Positions 28,465 to 35,918 of a stretch of DNA of 64,000 nt are shown here, one piece after another. The translations under genes and the position numbers were made by a program. The stretch is from Actinomadura alba (lineage in GTDB: Bacteria > Actinomycetota > Actinomycetes > Streptosporangiales > Streptosporangiaceae). Under the pieces are notes generated by a model, which saw only the letters and a program-made list of their open reading frames with translations, ran no database searches and had not been told where the DNA came from. The stretch spans positions 1 through 64,000 of the forward strand of contig NZ_JABVEC010000039.1 in NCBI RefSeq assembly GCF_014323705.1, given 5' to 3'. Within the stretch, counting starts at the first letter, position 1, and every line of letters begins with the position of its first letter.

Positions 28465-28656
28465 TCAGCGCGGGCGGCGCCTGGCCACCCGCAGCATGGT
28501 CGCGGCCACCATCAGCACACCGATGAGCATGAACCCGGTCTTGGCGGTCGACCGCCTGGATCTCTGGGCGCCGGGCTTGAGCTTGTCCGAATCTTTGGCG
28601 ATCTTCATCGGTCTGCCGGTTTTCAGCGTCATAGCAGTGATGAGCGGGAGAATCAT
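28465..28656 (-). CDS. Small single-pass membrane protein, hypothetical
   Basis: A 63-aa protein with a charged N-terminal half (KIAKDSDKLKPGAQRSRRST) and one C-terminal hydrophobic helix (TGFMLIGVLMVAATMLRVA) ending in basic residues. The ATG at 28656 is chosen because AAGGAAG lies 4 nt upstream. I do not recognise the family. Confidence 0.5.
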   Translation of the reverse strand: MILPLITAMTLKTGRPMKIAKDSDKLKPGAQRSRRSTAKTGFMLIGVLMVAATMLRVARRRPR

Positions 28657-28914
28657 GGCGCTTCCTTGCGTCCAGGGCCGGATCGGCCGCACCGCGAACC
28701 TAGGCGGCGTTACTCATACGGTCGCGGAGCGGTCACGCGCTCTACCCACGGTGACCACCCCGTTGGAATCGGTAGTCTTCCCAGGTGCACCGAACCGCAA
28801 TCTCACGGTGCGCATCCTTGACGCCACATTGAGTGACCAAGATTGCGTGAAACGGACCGCCGAAATGGCCAAGACGGTATGTTCCGCACGAGCGAGCCTC
28901 TACCGTAGAGCATC

Positions 28915-29859
28915 GTGACGACCGTCTCCGACGCTCCACGCGTCGCCGAAGCTCCCGCGCCGACGCGCGCCGCGGGGATTCGCGGGATTCGCGGCATCGC
29001 GTGGCTGCTGGTGCGCAACACCGCGGTCGCGGCGTTCCGCCACCGGGTGACCGGGCTCGCCGCCGAGGCCGCGTTCTTCGCGCTGCTCTCGATGCCGCCG
29101 CTGGTGCTGGGCCTGATCGGCACGATGGGGCACTTCCGGGGAGCCCTCGGCGAGCCCACCGTGCAAGAGATCCGCGCCTGGATGGTGGCGCAGGCCGAGA
29201 CGGTGCTCACCGGCCCGGCGGTCACGACGGTGGTCGAACCGCTCATCGACGACGTCATCCACGGCGGCGGGGTCGACATCGTCTCGCTGAGCTTCCTGAT
29301 CTCGCTGTGGGCCGGCTCCCGCGCGCTCAACGTCTACGTGGACACGATCACCATCGCCTACGGCCTGTCCGGCATCAGGGGCATCGTCAGGACCCGGCTG
29401 AGGGCGTTCTTCCTGTACCTCGTGGGCCTGCTGGTCATGCTGATCGTCATTCCGCTGCTCATGGCCGGCCCCGCGCTCGTGCGCAAGGCGTTGCCCGCAA
29501 GCACGGACGTCATCGCCCTGCTCTACTGGCCGGTGGTCGTCACGCTCTCGGTGCTGTTCCTCGCGACGCTCTACCACATGAGCGTTCCTGTGCGCACGGC
29601 CTGGTGGCGCGAGGTCCCCGGCGCGGTCGTCGCCCTCGGGATCTGGATCACCGGCAGCTTCCTGCTCCGGCTCTATCTGGCCGGTTCGCTGTCGGGCGTC
29701 TCAATCTACGGCTCCCTGGCCGCGTCCATCGCCATTCTCGGCTGGCTCTACGTCGCGGCGCTGGCGGTGCTGATCGGCGCGGCGCTCAACGCCGAGATCG
29801 ACAAGATCTGGCCCAGCGCCGGCACCGCCCGTGCCCGCGCGATCCGCGCCGTGACCTGA
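28915..29859 (+). CDS. YihY/BrkB-family membrane protein
   Basis: A 314-aa integral membrane protein with about six hydrophobic helices. The family hallmarks are the helix starting GLAAEAAFFALLSMPPLVLGL, the region FLISLWAGSRALNVYVDTIT, and the C-terminal SIYGSLAASIAILGWLYVAALAVLIGAALNAEID. YihY/BrkB proteins (once called RNase BN) have no settled biochemical role. GTG start with a short unstructured leader. Confidence 0.9.
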   Translation: MTTVSDAPRVAEAPAPTRAAGIRGIRGIAWLLVRNTAVAAFRHRVTGLAAEAAFFALLSMPPLVLGLIGTMGHFRGALGEPTVQEIRAWMVAQAETVLTGPAVTTVVEPLIDDVIHGGGVDIVSLSFLISLWAGSRALNVYVDTITIAYGLSGIRGIVRTRLRAFFLYLVGLLVMLIVIPLLMAGPALVRKALPASTDVIALLYWPVVVTLSVLFLATLYHMSVPVRTAWWREVPGAVVALGIWITGSFLLRLYLAGSLSGVSIYGSLAASIAILGWLYVAALAVLIGAALNAEIDKIWPSAGTARARAIRAVT

Positions 29860-29958
29860 GTCCGGCTCCGCGGCTCGTGCGCCGCCGCCCTGACCCGGTT
29901 ATCATGAGGGCCCCGCGAACGCCGCGGCGCATGCCTGGAGAGAAGGAGGTGGGCCTGG

Positions 29959-30021
29959 ATGGCTGTCTTTGCCGTGAACGCCCACCGACGTTCGATCCTC
30001 CAGGGTGCCCGTCTGAGCTGA
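29959..30021 (+). CDS. Possible 20-aa upstream ORF before rsgA
   Basis: An ATG preceded by the strong ribosome site AAGGAGGT (8 nt spacing) opens a 20-codon frame with a basic HRRS core and a stop 63 nt before the rsgA GTG. The ribosome site is among the best in the window, yet no longer frame uses it. It could be a leader peptide controlling rsgA or a tiny protein; it could also be chance. Confidence 0.35.
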   Translation: MAVFAVNAHRRSILQGARLS

Positions 30022-30084
30022 CGCCCGCGTCCGGGTCGGCCGCGCGATCTCTCGCGCCGCGCCGGGGCACCTGTATCCCGAAGG

Positions 30085-31221
30085 GTGCAGGTAGTGGTTT
30101 TCGAAGAACATTCTGCTTTCGATCTATTCGATCTCGGCTGGGACGACGGCTGGTCGGCCGCGTTCAGCGGCCGTGCGGCGGGCGACGGCCTGGTCGCCGC
30201 TCGTGTCGTGCGCGTCGACAAGGGCGCCTGCGACATCGTGTCCGCCGAGGGTGAGGCGCGCGCCCCGCTCGGCGGTGATCTGCGCCGGGCGGCGGCCGAC
30301 GACCCGGTGGCCCGGCCCTGTGTCGGTGACTGGGTGGTCGTCCGGCGTCAGCCGGACGGCGGGCTTCTGATCGAGGCGGTGCTGCCGCGGCGCACCGCGA
30401 TCGTCCGCGGCGGAGTCGCGCGGGAGTCGCGCGGGGGGCTGTCCGCCGACTCCCGCGGCCAGGTGCTAGCGGCCAACATCGACGTCGTCTACGTCGTCGA
30501 ACCGGCGGCGCACGAGCCGGGGGAGGACAGTGCCGATCTCGGCCGCATCGAACGGCTGCTCACGCTCGCCTGGGAGAGCGGGGCCCGGCCGGTGGTCCTC
30601 GTCACCAAGGCCGATCTGGCCGGCGACCTGCCGGCACTGCTCGATCGCGTGGCCGAGGCGGCCCCGGGCGCCGACGTCCACGCCGTGTCCTCACTGGCCG
30701 GCAGCGGGCTCGAGTCCGTGCGGCTTGGGCGAGGCCGTACGGCGGTATTGCTCGGGCCGTCCGGAGCGGGCAAGTCGACGCTCGTCAACGCGCTCGCGGA
30801 CGCCGACCTGATGGCCACGCAGCAGGTGCGCGCCTCCGACGGCCGGGGTCGGCACACGACCACCCACAGGGAGCTGCTGGTACTCCCCGGGAACGGCCTG
30901 GTGATCGACACTCCGGGGTTGCGCCGGGTCGGGCTGTACGACGCCGACGCGGGCCTGTCCCAGACGTTCTCCGACATCGAGGAGCTCGCCGAGGACTGCC
31001 GGTTCTCCGACTGCGCCCATGGCGCCGAGCCGGACTGCGCGGTGCGGGCGGCGGTCGAGTCGGGCGACCTGCCGCGCCGGCGGCTGGACAGCTGGAACAA
31101 ACTGCGCCGTGAGGCGGCCTGGATGGCCGGCCGTACCGACGCCCGGCTCCGGGCGGAACAGACCCGGCACTGGAAGATCATTCACAAGGAGATGCGGAGG
31201 TCGGGCCGCAACCGGCCCTGA
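30085..31221 (+). CDS. rsgA: Ribosome small subunit-dependent GTPase RsgA
   Basis: Circularly permuted GTPase that checks 30S subunit maturation. Order along 378 aa: N-terminal OB-like region, G4 VLVTKADL, G5 VSSLAGSG, then G1 LLGPSGAGKSTL, G3 IDTPGLRRVGL, and a C-terminal zinc knuckle CRFSDCAHGAEPDC. This G4-G5-G1-G3 order is diagnostic. GTG start; a second in-frame GTG three codons later is also possible. A perfect hairpin follows the stop. Confidence 0.93.
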   Translation: MQVVVFEEHSAFDLFDLGWDDGWSAAFSGRAAGDGLVAARVVRVDKGACDIVSAEGEARAPLGGDLRRAAADDPVARPCVGDWVVVRRQPDGGLLIEAVLPRRTAIVRGGVARESRGGLSADSRGQVLAANIDVVYVVEPAAHEPGEDSADLGRIERLLTLAWESGARPVVLVTKADLAGDLPALLDRVAEAAPGADVHAVSSLAGSGLESVRLGRGRTAVLLGPSGAGKSTLVNALADADLMATQQVRASDGRGRHTTTHRELLVLPGNGLVIDTPGLRRVGLYDADAGLSQTFSDIEELAEDCRFSDCAHGAEPDCAVRAAVESGDLPRRRLDSWNKLRREAAWMAGRTDARLRAEQTRHWKIIHKEMRRSGRNRP

Positions 31222-31238
31222 TCACCCGGCTACGCGGT

Positions 31239-31274
31239 CGCGGGGTCGTGGCGGCGCACCGCCACGACCCCGCG
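31239..31274 (+). terminator. Intrinsic terminator after rsgA
   Basis: A perfect 16-bp stem, cgcggggtcgtggcgg with ccgccacgaccccgcg and a 4-nt loop, begins 17 nt after the rsgA stop. It should separate rsgA from the downstream phosphoribosyltransferase. Confidence 0.85.
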
Positions 31275-31362
31275 TCGCCCCCGCGTCCCCCGCGCCGACC
31301 GGACCCGCCGGCGGGAGTCCGCCGCGCCAGAACGGGTAGGGATCGACCGAGAGGTGATCCCG

Positions 31363-32052
31363 GTGCCCCTGACCTCCCCCGACCTCAGCGGGGGCGTGCG
31401 GCTGCCGTTCACCGACCGGGCCGAGGCCGGCCGGCTGCTCGCCGAACGGCTGGTGCCGCTGTGCCTTGAGGACCCGCTGGTCCTCGCGCTGCCTCGCGGC
31501 GGCGTACCGGTGGCCTTCGAGGTGGCCGCGCGGCTGACCGACGCCGGCGCCAAGGCGGAACTCGAGGTCCTGGTCACCCGCAAGATCGGTTATCCGTTCC
31601 AGCCGGAGCTGGGCGTGGGCGCGATCGCCGAGGGCGGTGATCCGGTGTTCGACGATGCTCTGCTCGACCGGCTGAGCCTGACCCCGGAGGACCTGGCGGA
31701 CACGGTGTGGCGCGAGCGGGCGGAACTGGAGCGGCGGGTGGACGTCTACCGTGGCCGGCGGAGCCTGCCGCAGGCCCAGGGCCGGGCCGTGGTGCTGGTG
31801 GACGATGGGCTCGCCACCGGGGGCACCGCCCGGGCGGCGTTGCGGGCGGTGCGGCGCCTCGACCCGGCGCGGCTGGTGCTGGCGGTGCCCGTGGGGGCGG
31901 GCCGGACGGTCCGCGCGCTGGAGGAGGAGGCCGACGAGGTCGTGGTCCTCGCCGTCCCACGGTCGTTCTACGCGGTCGGGCAGTTCTACCACCATTTCGA
32001 GCAGCTCACGGACGAGGACGTCATCTCGTTGCTGGCCGGCTCGAGATCGTGA
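31363..32052 (+). CDS. Phosphoribosyltransferase family protein
   Basis: Type I phosphoribosyltransferase fold, 229 aa. The PRPP-binding signature VVLVDDGLATGGTARAA is intact and VLALPRGGVPVAFEVA forms the pyrophosphate loop region; KIGYPFQPELGVGAIAEGG is typical of the stand-alone actinobacterial subgroup, often annotated next to dienelactone-hydrolase domains. The substrate base is unknown. The GTG at 31363 is preferred for AGAGGTG 6 nt upstream; a GTG three codons earlier lies inside that site. Confidence 0.85.
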   Translation: MPLTSPDLSGGVRLPFTDRAEAGRLLAERLVPLCLEDPLVLALPRGGVPVAFEVAARLTDAGAKAELEVLVTRKIGYPFQPELGVGAIAEGGDPVFDDALLDRLSLTPEDLADTVWRERAELERRVDVYRGRRSLPQAQGRAVVLVDDGLATGGTARAALRAVRRLDPARLVLAVPVGAGRTVRALEEEADEVVVLAVPRSFYAVGQFYHHFEQLTDEDVISLLAGSRS

Positions 32053-32108
32053 TCATGATTGCGATGTGCCGATATGTGGGGATGGAGATCCTGATTGCGG
32101 GAACACAA

Positions 32109-32139
32109 ACGGCCCCGCCGCCGGGAAGCACGGGGCCGT
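32109..32139. terminator. Bidirectional terminator between phosphoribosyltransferase and whiB genes
   Basis: Perfect 9-bp inverted repeat acggccccg/cggggccgt with a 13-nt loop, centred between two convergent genes. A short A-run before the stem would serve as the T-run for the minus-strand whiB transcript. Confidence 0.8.
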
Positions 32140-32164
32140 AGCGTTCGTCTGCCGGGGGGCGCGT

Positions 32165-32461
32165 CTAAGCGGCGTTTGCGCGGCGCATGCGGCGGCGGCG
32201 CTCGGAAGCGCGCTCGTCTTCGTTCAAGCCGCCCCACGTGCCGTACTTCTCGGGCCGGGAGACAGCGTAGTCAAGGCACTCCGTGCGTACCGGGCAGCCC
32301 ATACAGACCTGCTTGGCCTTACGCTCGCGAATCTCGCGCTCGGGCTGACGTTCACCGTCGGGGCCGAAGAAGAGCACGAGGTCTTCCCCCCGGCACGCGG
32401 CGGCGTCCTGCCAGCCCCAGCTGGGACGGGGAAGGTTAGCCTGCCGACGTACCTGAGCCAT
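32165..32461 (-). CDS. WhiB-family iron-sulfur transcriptional regulator
   Basis: A 98-aa Wbl protein. It holds the four cluster cysteines (one in WQDAAACRGED, then CMGCPVRTEC with CxxC-x5-C), the turn GTWGGLNEDER, and a basic DNA-binding tail RRRRMRRANAA. Wbl proteins bind a [4Fe-4S] cluster and usually act with the principal sigma factor. The ATG at 32461 is preceded by GAGGTGAG; longer in-frame starts would add non-family sequence. Which Wbl paralogue it is cannot be told from sequence alone. Confidence 0.92.
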   Translation of the reverse strand: MAQVRRQANLPRPSWGWQDAAACRGEDLVLFFGPDGERQPEREIRERKAKQVCMGCPVRTECLDYAVSRPEKYGTWGGLNEDERASERRRRMRRANAA

Positions 32462-32505
32462 GGAACACTCACCTCGTTGGTTTTGCTGAACAATTTCGGA
32501 CATGG

Positions 32506-32545
32506 ACGTTGGAAGTACTTTGGGAAGTGCCGAAAGTTCCAACGT
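32506..32545. promoter_or_regulatory. 9-bp inverted repeat in the whiB 5' region
   Basis: acgttggaa and ttccaacgt form a perfect 9-bp inverted repeat separated by 22 nt, 45-84 nt upstream of the whiB start. The minus strand also has TATAGG (32566-32571) as a possible -10 just upstream. The element would lie in the 5' leader RNA or serve as a binding site for a dimeric regulator. Confidence 0.5.
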
Positions 32546-32617
32546 CTCAACGTGCCGCTCTGTTCCCTATACTGGGACCGCACGGCACGGCTACCCGCGA
32601 ATGGGGCCTCGGAGAGG

Positions 32618-33547
32618 CTACACGAGCGTTGCCTCGTTGAGAAGGGTCAGGGCCTCAAGAACGTATGTGTCGAGGTTCTCCTCGCACAGCGGACCGCACG
32701 GGTCCGTACCCGCCGAGTGCTCGATCATCACCCGGTAACGTCGGCCGGCGGCGGTGACCATCGCCTCGTAGGGGGAGTTTCCGCTGAGGGACTCCACTCG
32801 CACGGCCTCGACGCCCAGAATACCCGAGTCGAGACGCACGTAGTGCTCGGCCGCCTGCGCTGGCTCGGGCAGGCCCGCGCGGCCGCGCAGCCGGTCGAGG
32901 ACGACCTCGCCGCGCAGATAGGCCTCGACGGCCGTCACCGCCTCGGGAACGCCCAGGTTGCCGTAGTAGAGCCCGTGCGGCAGGCACACCAGGTTGGCCG
33001 CGAAGCGGTCGCCGCCGACATGGGTGGTCTCCCACACGGCGTCGCCGAAGCGCGCCCGCAGCTCACGCGCAAGTGGCGCCCCGGTACGGGCGCAGCAGGC
33101 GTTGCGGCGCCCGTGGGTGCACACCAGCAGGAGCGGCCCGGCGACCGGATCGCCGAACCCGGGGCGGACCCCGGACGCCAGCCCGGCCAGATCGAGCTCA
33201 CCCAGCTCGGCCGGGTCGGTCAGTTCGCGGCCCTCCAGCCAGACCGTGTCCGCCGGTGCGCCGTCGGTGGCACAGTGGCCGGCGTAGACCCAGAGCGGCG
33301 GGGTCTGGCGGCGCCGCCCGGAGCGCCGGATGAACTGGCAGCGAATGCCGAGCCGCTCGGCGGCCTCGATGGTCCGCGCGATGGGGTCGGGCACGTCCAT
33401 CGTCTCGGTGTACTCGGGCCACGGCCCCGGATGCTCGATCGCCAGCCAGGCGCGGGCCTTGACGGAGGCGCTGGCCATGCAGGGAAGCGCACCCGTGTGG
33501 CTGCCGGGGCAGTGCTCGCACCCGTCGCCACGTGAGGAATCCGCCAA
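32618..33547 (-). CDS. Sucrase/ferredoxin-like family protein (thioredoxin-fold [2Fe-2S])
   Basis: A 309-aa protein of the sucrase/ferredoxin-like family (Suc_Fer-like). The key block is VCTHGRRNACCARTGAPLA, followed by HVGGDRFAANLVCLPHGLYYG, which resembles thioredoxin-like ferredoxin folds with conserved cysteines. Members occur near siderophore genes in actinobacteria. A DtxR-type iron box 38 nt upstream indicates induction under iron limitation, suggesting a role in iron reduction or siderophore release. The start is read as TTG at 33547; this is the least certain part. Confidence 0.85.
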   Translation of the reverse strand: MADSSRGDGCEHCPGSHTGALPCMASASVKARAWLAIEHPGPWPEYTETMDVPDPIARTIEAAERLGIRCQFIRRSGRRRQTPPLWVYAGHCATDGAPADTVWLEGRELTDPAELGELDLAGLASGVRPGFGDPVAGPLLLVCTHGRRNACCARTGAPLARELRARFGDAVWETTHVGGDRFAANLVCLPHGLYYGNLGVPEAVTAVEAYLRGEVVLDRLRGRAGLPEPAQAAEHYVRLDSGILGVEAVRVESLSGNSPYEAMVTAAGRRYRVMIEHSAGTDPCGPLCEENLDTYVLEALTLLNEATLV

Positions 33548-33584
33548 GGGGTCCGTCCCCGCCTTCCCGCTCCATTGCCAGGAC

Positions 33585-33603
33585 TTAGGTGAGACTAACC
33601 TTA
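33585..33603. promoter_or_regulatory. DtxR/IdeR-type iron box
   Basis: ttaggtgagactaacctta matches the DtxR-family consensus ttaggttagSctaacctaa at 16 of 19 positions and is itself nearly palindromic. It lies just upstream of the sucrase/ferredoxin-like gene, over its presumed promoter, so the gene should be repressed by iron-loaded DtxR/IdeR/DmdR. Confidence 0.8.
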
Positions 33604-33697
33604 CTTAAATCCGTCCGGCCATGGCACGTGAGGTAGGTCACGCCCCAGAAGTCACGCGGGCATCATCCGCTCTGCCGTACGTGAAAACGTCGGTGAC

Positions 33698-35269
33698 TCA
33701 GTACGTCAGTGCACGGGCGGCCGCGGGCAGGGCGGCCGCGCGGTCGGCCGTCACGAGGCCGATCCGGGTCCGCCGGTCGAGCAGGTCGGCCTCGTCGATC
33801 GCCCCCTCGTGGCGGACGGCCCACACGAGCTCGGCGCCGGTCACGGGCAGACCCGGCGCCACCGGTTCCAGCAGCGCCGGGTCTTCCCGGCCGAGGGCCG
33901 CGACCGCGGCGGCCTCGGTGCCGTATCGGCGGACCAGCCGGCGTGGGGCGTCGACGGCCGACAGCGCGCGCCGGTCGGCGGCGCCGACCAGCGGCAGCCG
34001 GCCGGTACGGCACGCGCTCGCGCCCAGCGCGTCCGCCACCGCGTCCACGGCGTCCTGCGCGACCCGGCGGTAGGTCGTCAACTTGCCGCCGACCACGGTG
34101 ATCACGCCGTCCGGCGAGGTATGGACGGCATGGCGCCTGGAAAGGTCCGACGTGCGGCCGGGCCCGCCGCGGCGGTCGTCGTCCAGCAGCGGCCGCAGCC
34201 CGGCGAACGCGCCGATCACCTGGTCGCGGCGCACCGGGACGTCCAGTGCCGAGCCCAGCACGTCGAGCAGGAACCCGATCTCACCCTCGGTCGGCTCGGG
34301 AACGTCCGGGATGGGCCCGTCGGCGGGTTCGTCGGTGAGCCCCACGTAGACCCGTCCGTCGTCCTGCGGGAGCACCAGCAGGAACCGGTTGGGCTCGCCC
34401 GGGACCGGCACGTACAGACCCGCCGCCGGCCCCCCCGGTCCCGGGCCCGGCCCGGCGGCGCCGCCCAGGCTCTCGGCCCGCAGCACCAGGTGGGTCCCGC
34501 GGGACGGGCGCAGCCGTACGCCCTCGGCGAGCCGCCCGGCCCACACCCCGGCCGCGTTGATCACGCTCCGCGCGCGGATCGTCAGCTCCTCACCGGTCAG
34601 CTCGTCGCGTACCCGCGCGCCGTCACCGGCCAGCGACAGCGCGCGGCAGCGGGTCAGGACGCGGGCTCCGTGCGCGGCGGCGGTACGGGCCGTCGCGGTC
34701 ACCAGCCGGGCGTCGTCACAGACCTGGCCGTCCCAGGAGAGCAGCCCTCCGCGCAAGCCGTGCGAGCGCAGCCCCGGCGCCAGGAGCAGCGTCTCGGCCC
34801 GCGACAGCCGCCGTGCCCTGGGCAGGGTGTCCCGGCCGGTACCCGCCGCGCGCCGCAGAAGATCTCCGGCGGCCAGGCCTGCGCGGGTCACGGCCGCCTG
34901 GGAGGGCGGGACGAGAGGCGTGAGCGGCAGCACGAACGGCAGCGCCCGCACCAGATGCGGCGCAGTGCGCTCCATGAGCACGCCCCGCTCGACGGCGCTC
35001 TCTCGGGCGATGCCGAGCTGCCCGGAGGCGAGGTAGCGAAGCCCGCCGTGGATCAGTTTGGAGCTCCAGCGGGAGGTGCCGAAGGCGAGATCACAGGCGT
35101 CGATGGCCGCGACGGACAGGCCCCGCGCGGCCGCGTCGAGCGCGGCGCCCGCGCCGGTCGCGCCGAGCCCGACGATCAGGACGTCGACGCGCAGCCCGTC
35201 CAGCTCCGCGAGTTCCCGCGCCCTGCGCTCGCGGTTGAGCGAGGCGCTCCCGGTACCGGTGGTGGTCAT
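33698..35269 (-). CDS. glpD: Glycerol-3-phosphate dehydrogenase, FAD-dependent
   Basis: Oxidises glycerol-3-phosphate to DHAP at the membrane. The 523-aa protein has the FAD-binding VDVLIVGLGATGAGAAL motif, FGTSRWSSKLIHGGLRYLA (the GlpD signature), RSVINAAGVWAGRLA, and VVGGKLTTYRRVAQDAVDAV. The ATG overlaps the TetR stop by 4 nt (ATGA), so both come from one transcript. Together with the divergent oxidase and lipid kinase it mirrors the order Rv2249c (glpD1)-Rv2250c-Rv2251-Rv2252 of M. tuberculosis. Confidence 0.93.
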   Translation of the reverse strand: MTTTGTGSASLNRERRARELAELDGLRVDVLIVGLGATGAGAALDAAARGLSVAAIDACDLAFGTSRWSSKLIHGGLRYLASGQLGIARESAVERGVLMERTAPHLVRALPFVLPLTPLVPPSQAAVTRAGLAAGDLLRRAAGTGRDTLPRARRLSRAETLLLAPGLRSHGLRGGLLSWDGQVCDDARLVTATARTAAAHGARVLTRCRALSLAGDGARVRDELTGEELTIRARSVINAAGVWAGRLAEGVRLRPSRGTHLVLRAESLGGAAGPGPGPGGPAAGLYVPVPGEPNRFLLVLPQDDGRVYVGLTDEPADGPIPDVPEPTEGEIGFLLDVLGSALDVPVRRDQVIGAFAGLRPLLDDDRRGGPGRTSDLSRRHAVHTSPDGVITVVGGKLTTYRRVAQDAVDAVADALGASACRTGRLPLVGAADRRALSAVDAPRRLVRRYGTEAAAVAALGREDPALLEPVAPGLPVTGAELVWAVRHEGAIDEADLLDRRTRIGLVTADRAAALPAAARALTY

Positions 35270-35862
35270 GGTGCCAGCGCCCTGTCCAGCAGGTGGCGGA
35301 GCTCCTCGTCGAAGGCGGCCGTGCCGAGATCCGGGTCGGAATCGCTGGTCATGGTCCGCAACGACAGCGTGAAGGCCTGGACGACGAGCAGGACAGCGCG
35401 TGCCTGGCGGGCCGGATGGCCGGGGCGGATGGTGCCGTCCTCGTGACCCGCGCGCAGCCCGGCCTCGAAGAACTCCAGGAAGCGCTGCTGGCTGGCCCCG
35501 CACCGATCGAGCAGGTACGTGAGCAGCAGCTCGGGGTCGACATCGATGATCTTGCGCATCAGCGGGTGCTCGCGGAACGCCCGTGCGCCGGTGACGAGGC
35601 TCTCCACCATCGCCTCGCGGGCGGGCCGGCCGTCGCCCGGAGGGGTGACCGAGGTGGCGAGCGCGATCCACTCCCGCGTCATGAGATCGCCGACCAGGGT
35701 CCGCACGTCCGGCCAGCGGCGATAGAGGGTCATGCGCGACACCCCGGCGCGGCGGGCGACGTCGGTCAGGGTGGTCCGGCGCACGCCCACATCGAGCACG
35801 CTGTCGCGCGCGGCGTCGAGTACGGCGTCGTGGTCGATTCTCTTGTGACGATTAGACGTCAT
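35266..35862 (-). CDS. TetR-family regulator of the glycerolipid cluster
   Basis: A 198-aa regulator with an N-terminal helix-turn-helix (HDAVLDAARDSVLDVGVRRT, GVSRMTLYRRWPDVRTLVGD) and a C-terminal helical ligand-binding part. It is co-transcribed with glpD and faces the oxidase/lipid-kinase pair across a 56-nt gap containing an imperfect palindrome, so it probably controls both directions. The ATG is the first codon after that element. Confidence 0.9.
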   Translation of the reverse strand: MTSNRHKRIDHDAVLDAARDSVLDVGVRRTTLTDVARRAGVSRMTLYRRWPDVRTLVGDLMTREWIALATSVTPPGDGRPAREAMVESLVTGARAFREHPLMRKIIDVDPELLLTYLLDRCGASQQRFLEFFEAGLRAGHEDGTIRPGHPARQARAVLLVVQAFTLSLRTMTSDSDPDLGTAAFDEELRHLLDRALAP

Positions 35863-35865
35863 ATG

Positions 35866-35876
35866 TCACAGTGTAA
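35866..35876. promoter_or_regulatory. Candidate TetR operator in the divergent promoter
   Basis: tcacagtgtaa is an imperfect palindrome (TYACA-N-TGTRA) 3 nt upstream of the TetR start and within the 56-nt gap between the two divergent transcripts. Position and symmetry suit autoregulation; there is no direct proof. Confidence 0.45.
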
Positions 35877-35918
35877 GTCAAGCCCGGATCGGCCGGGCGG
35901 CCACGGAAGGGTGTCCCG

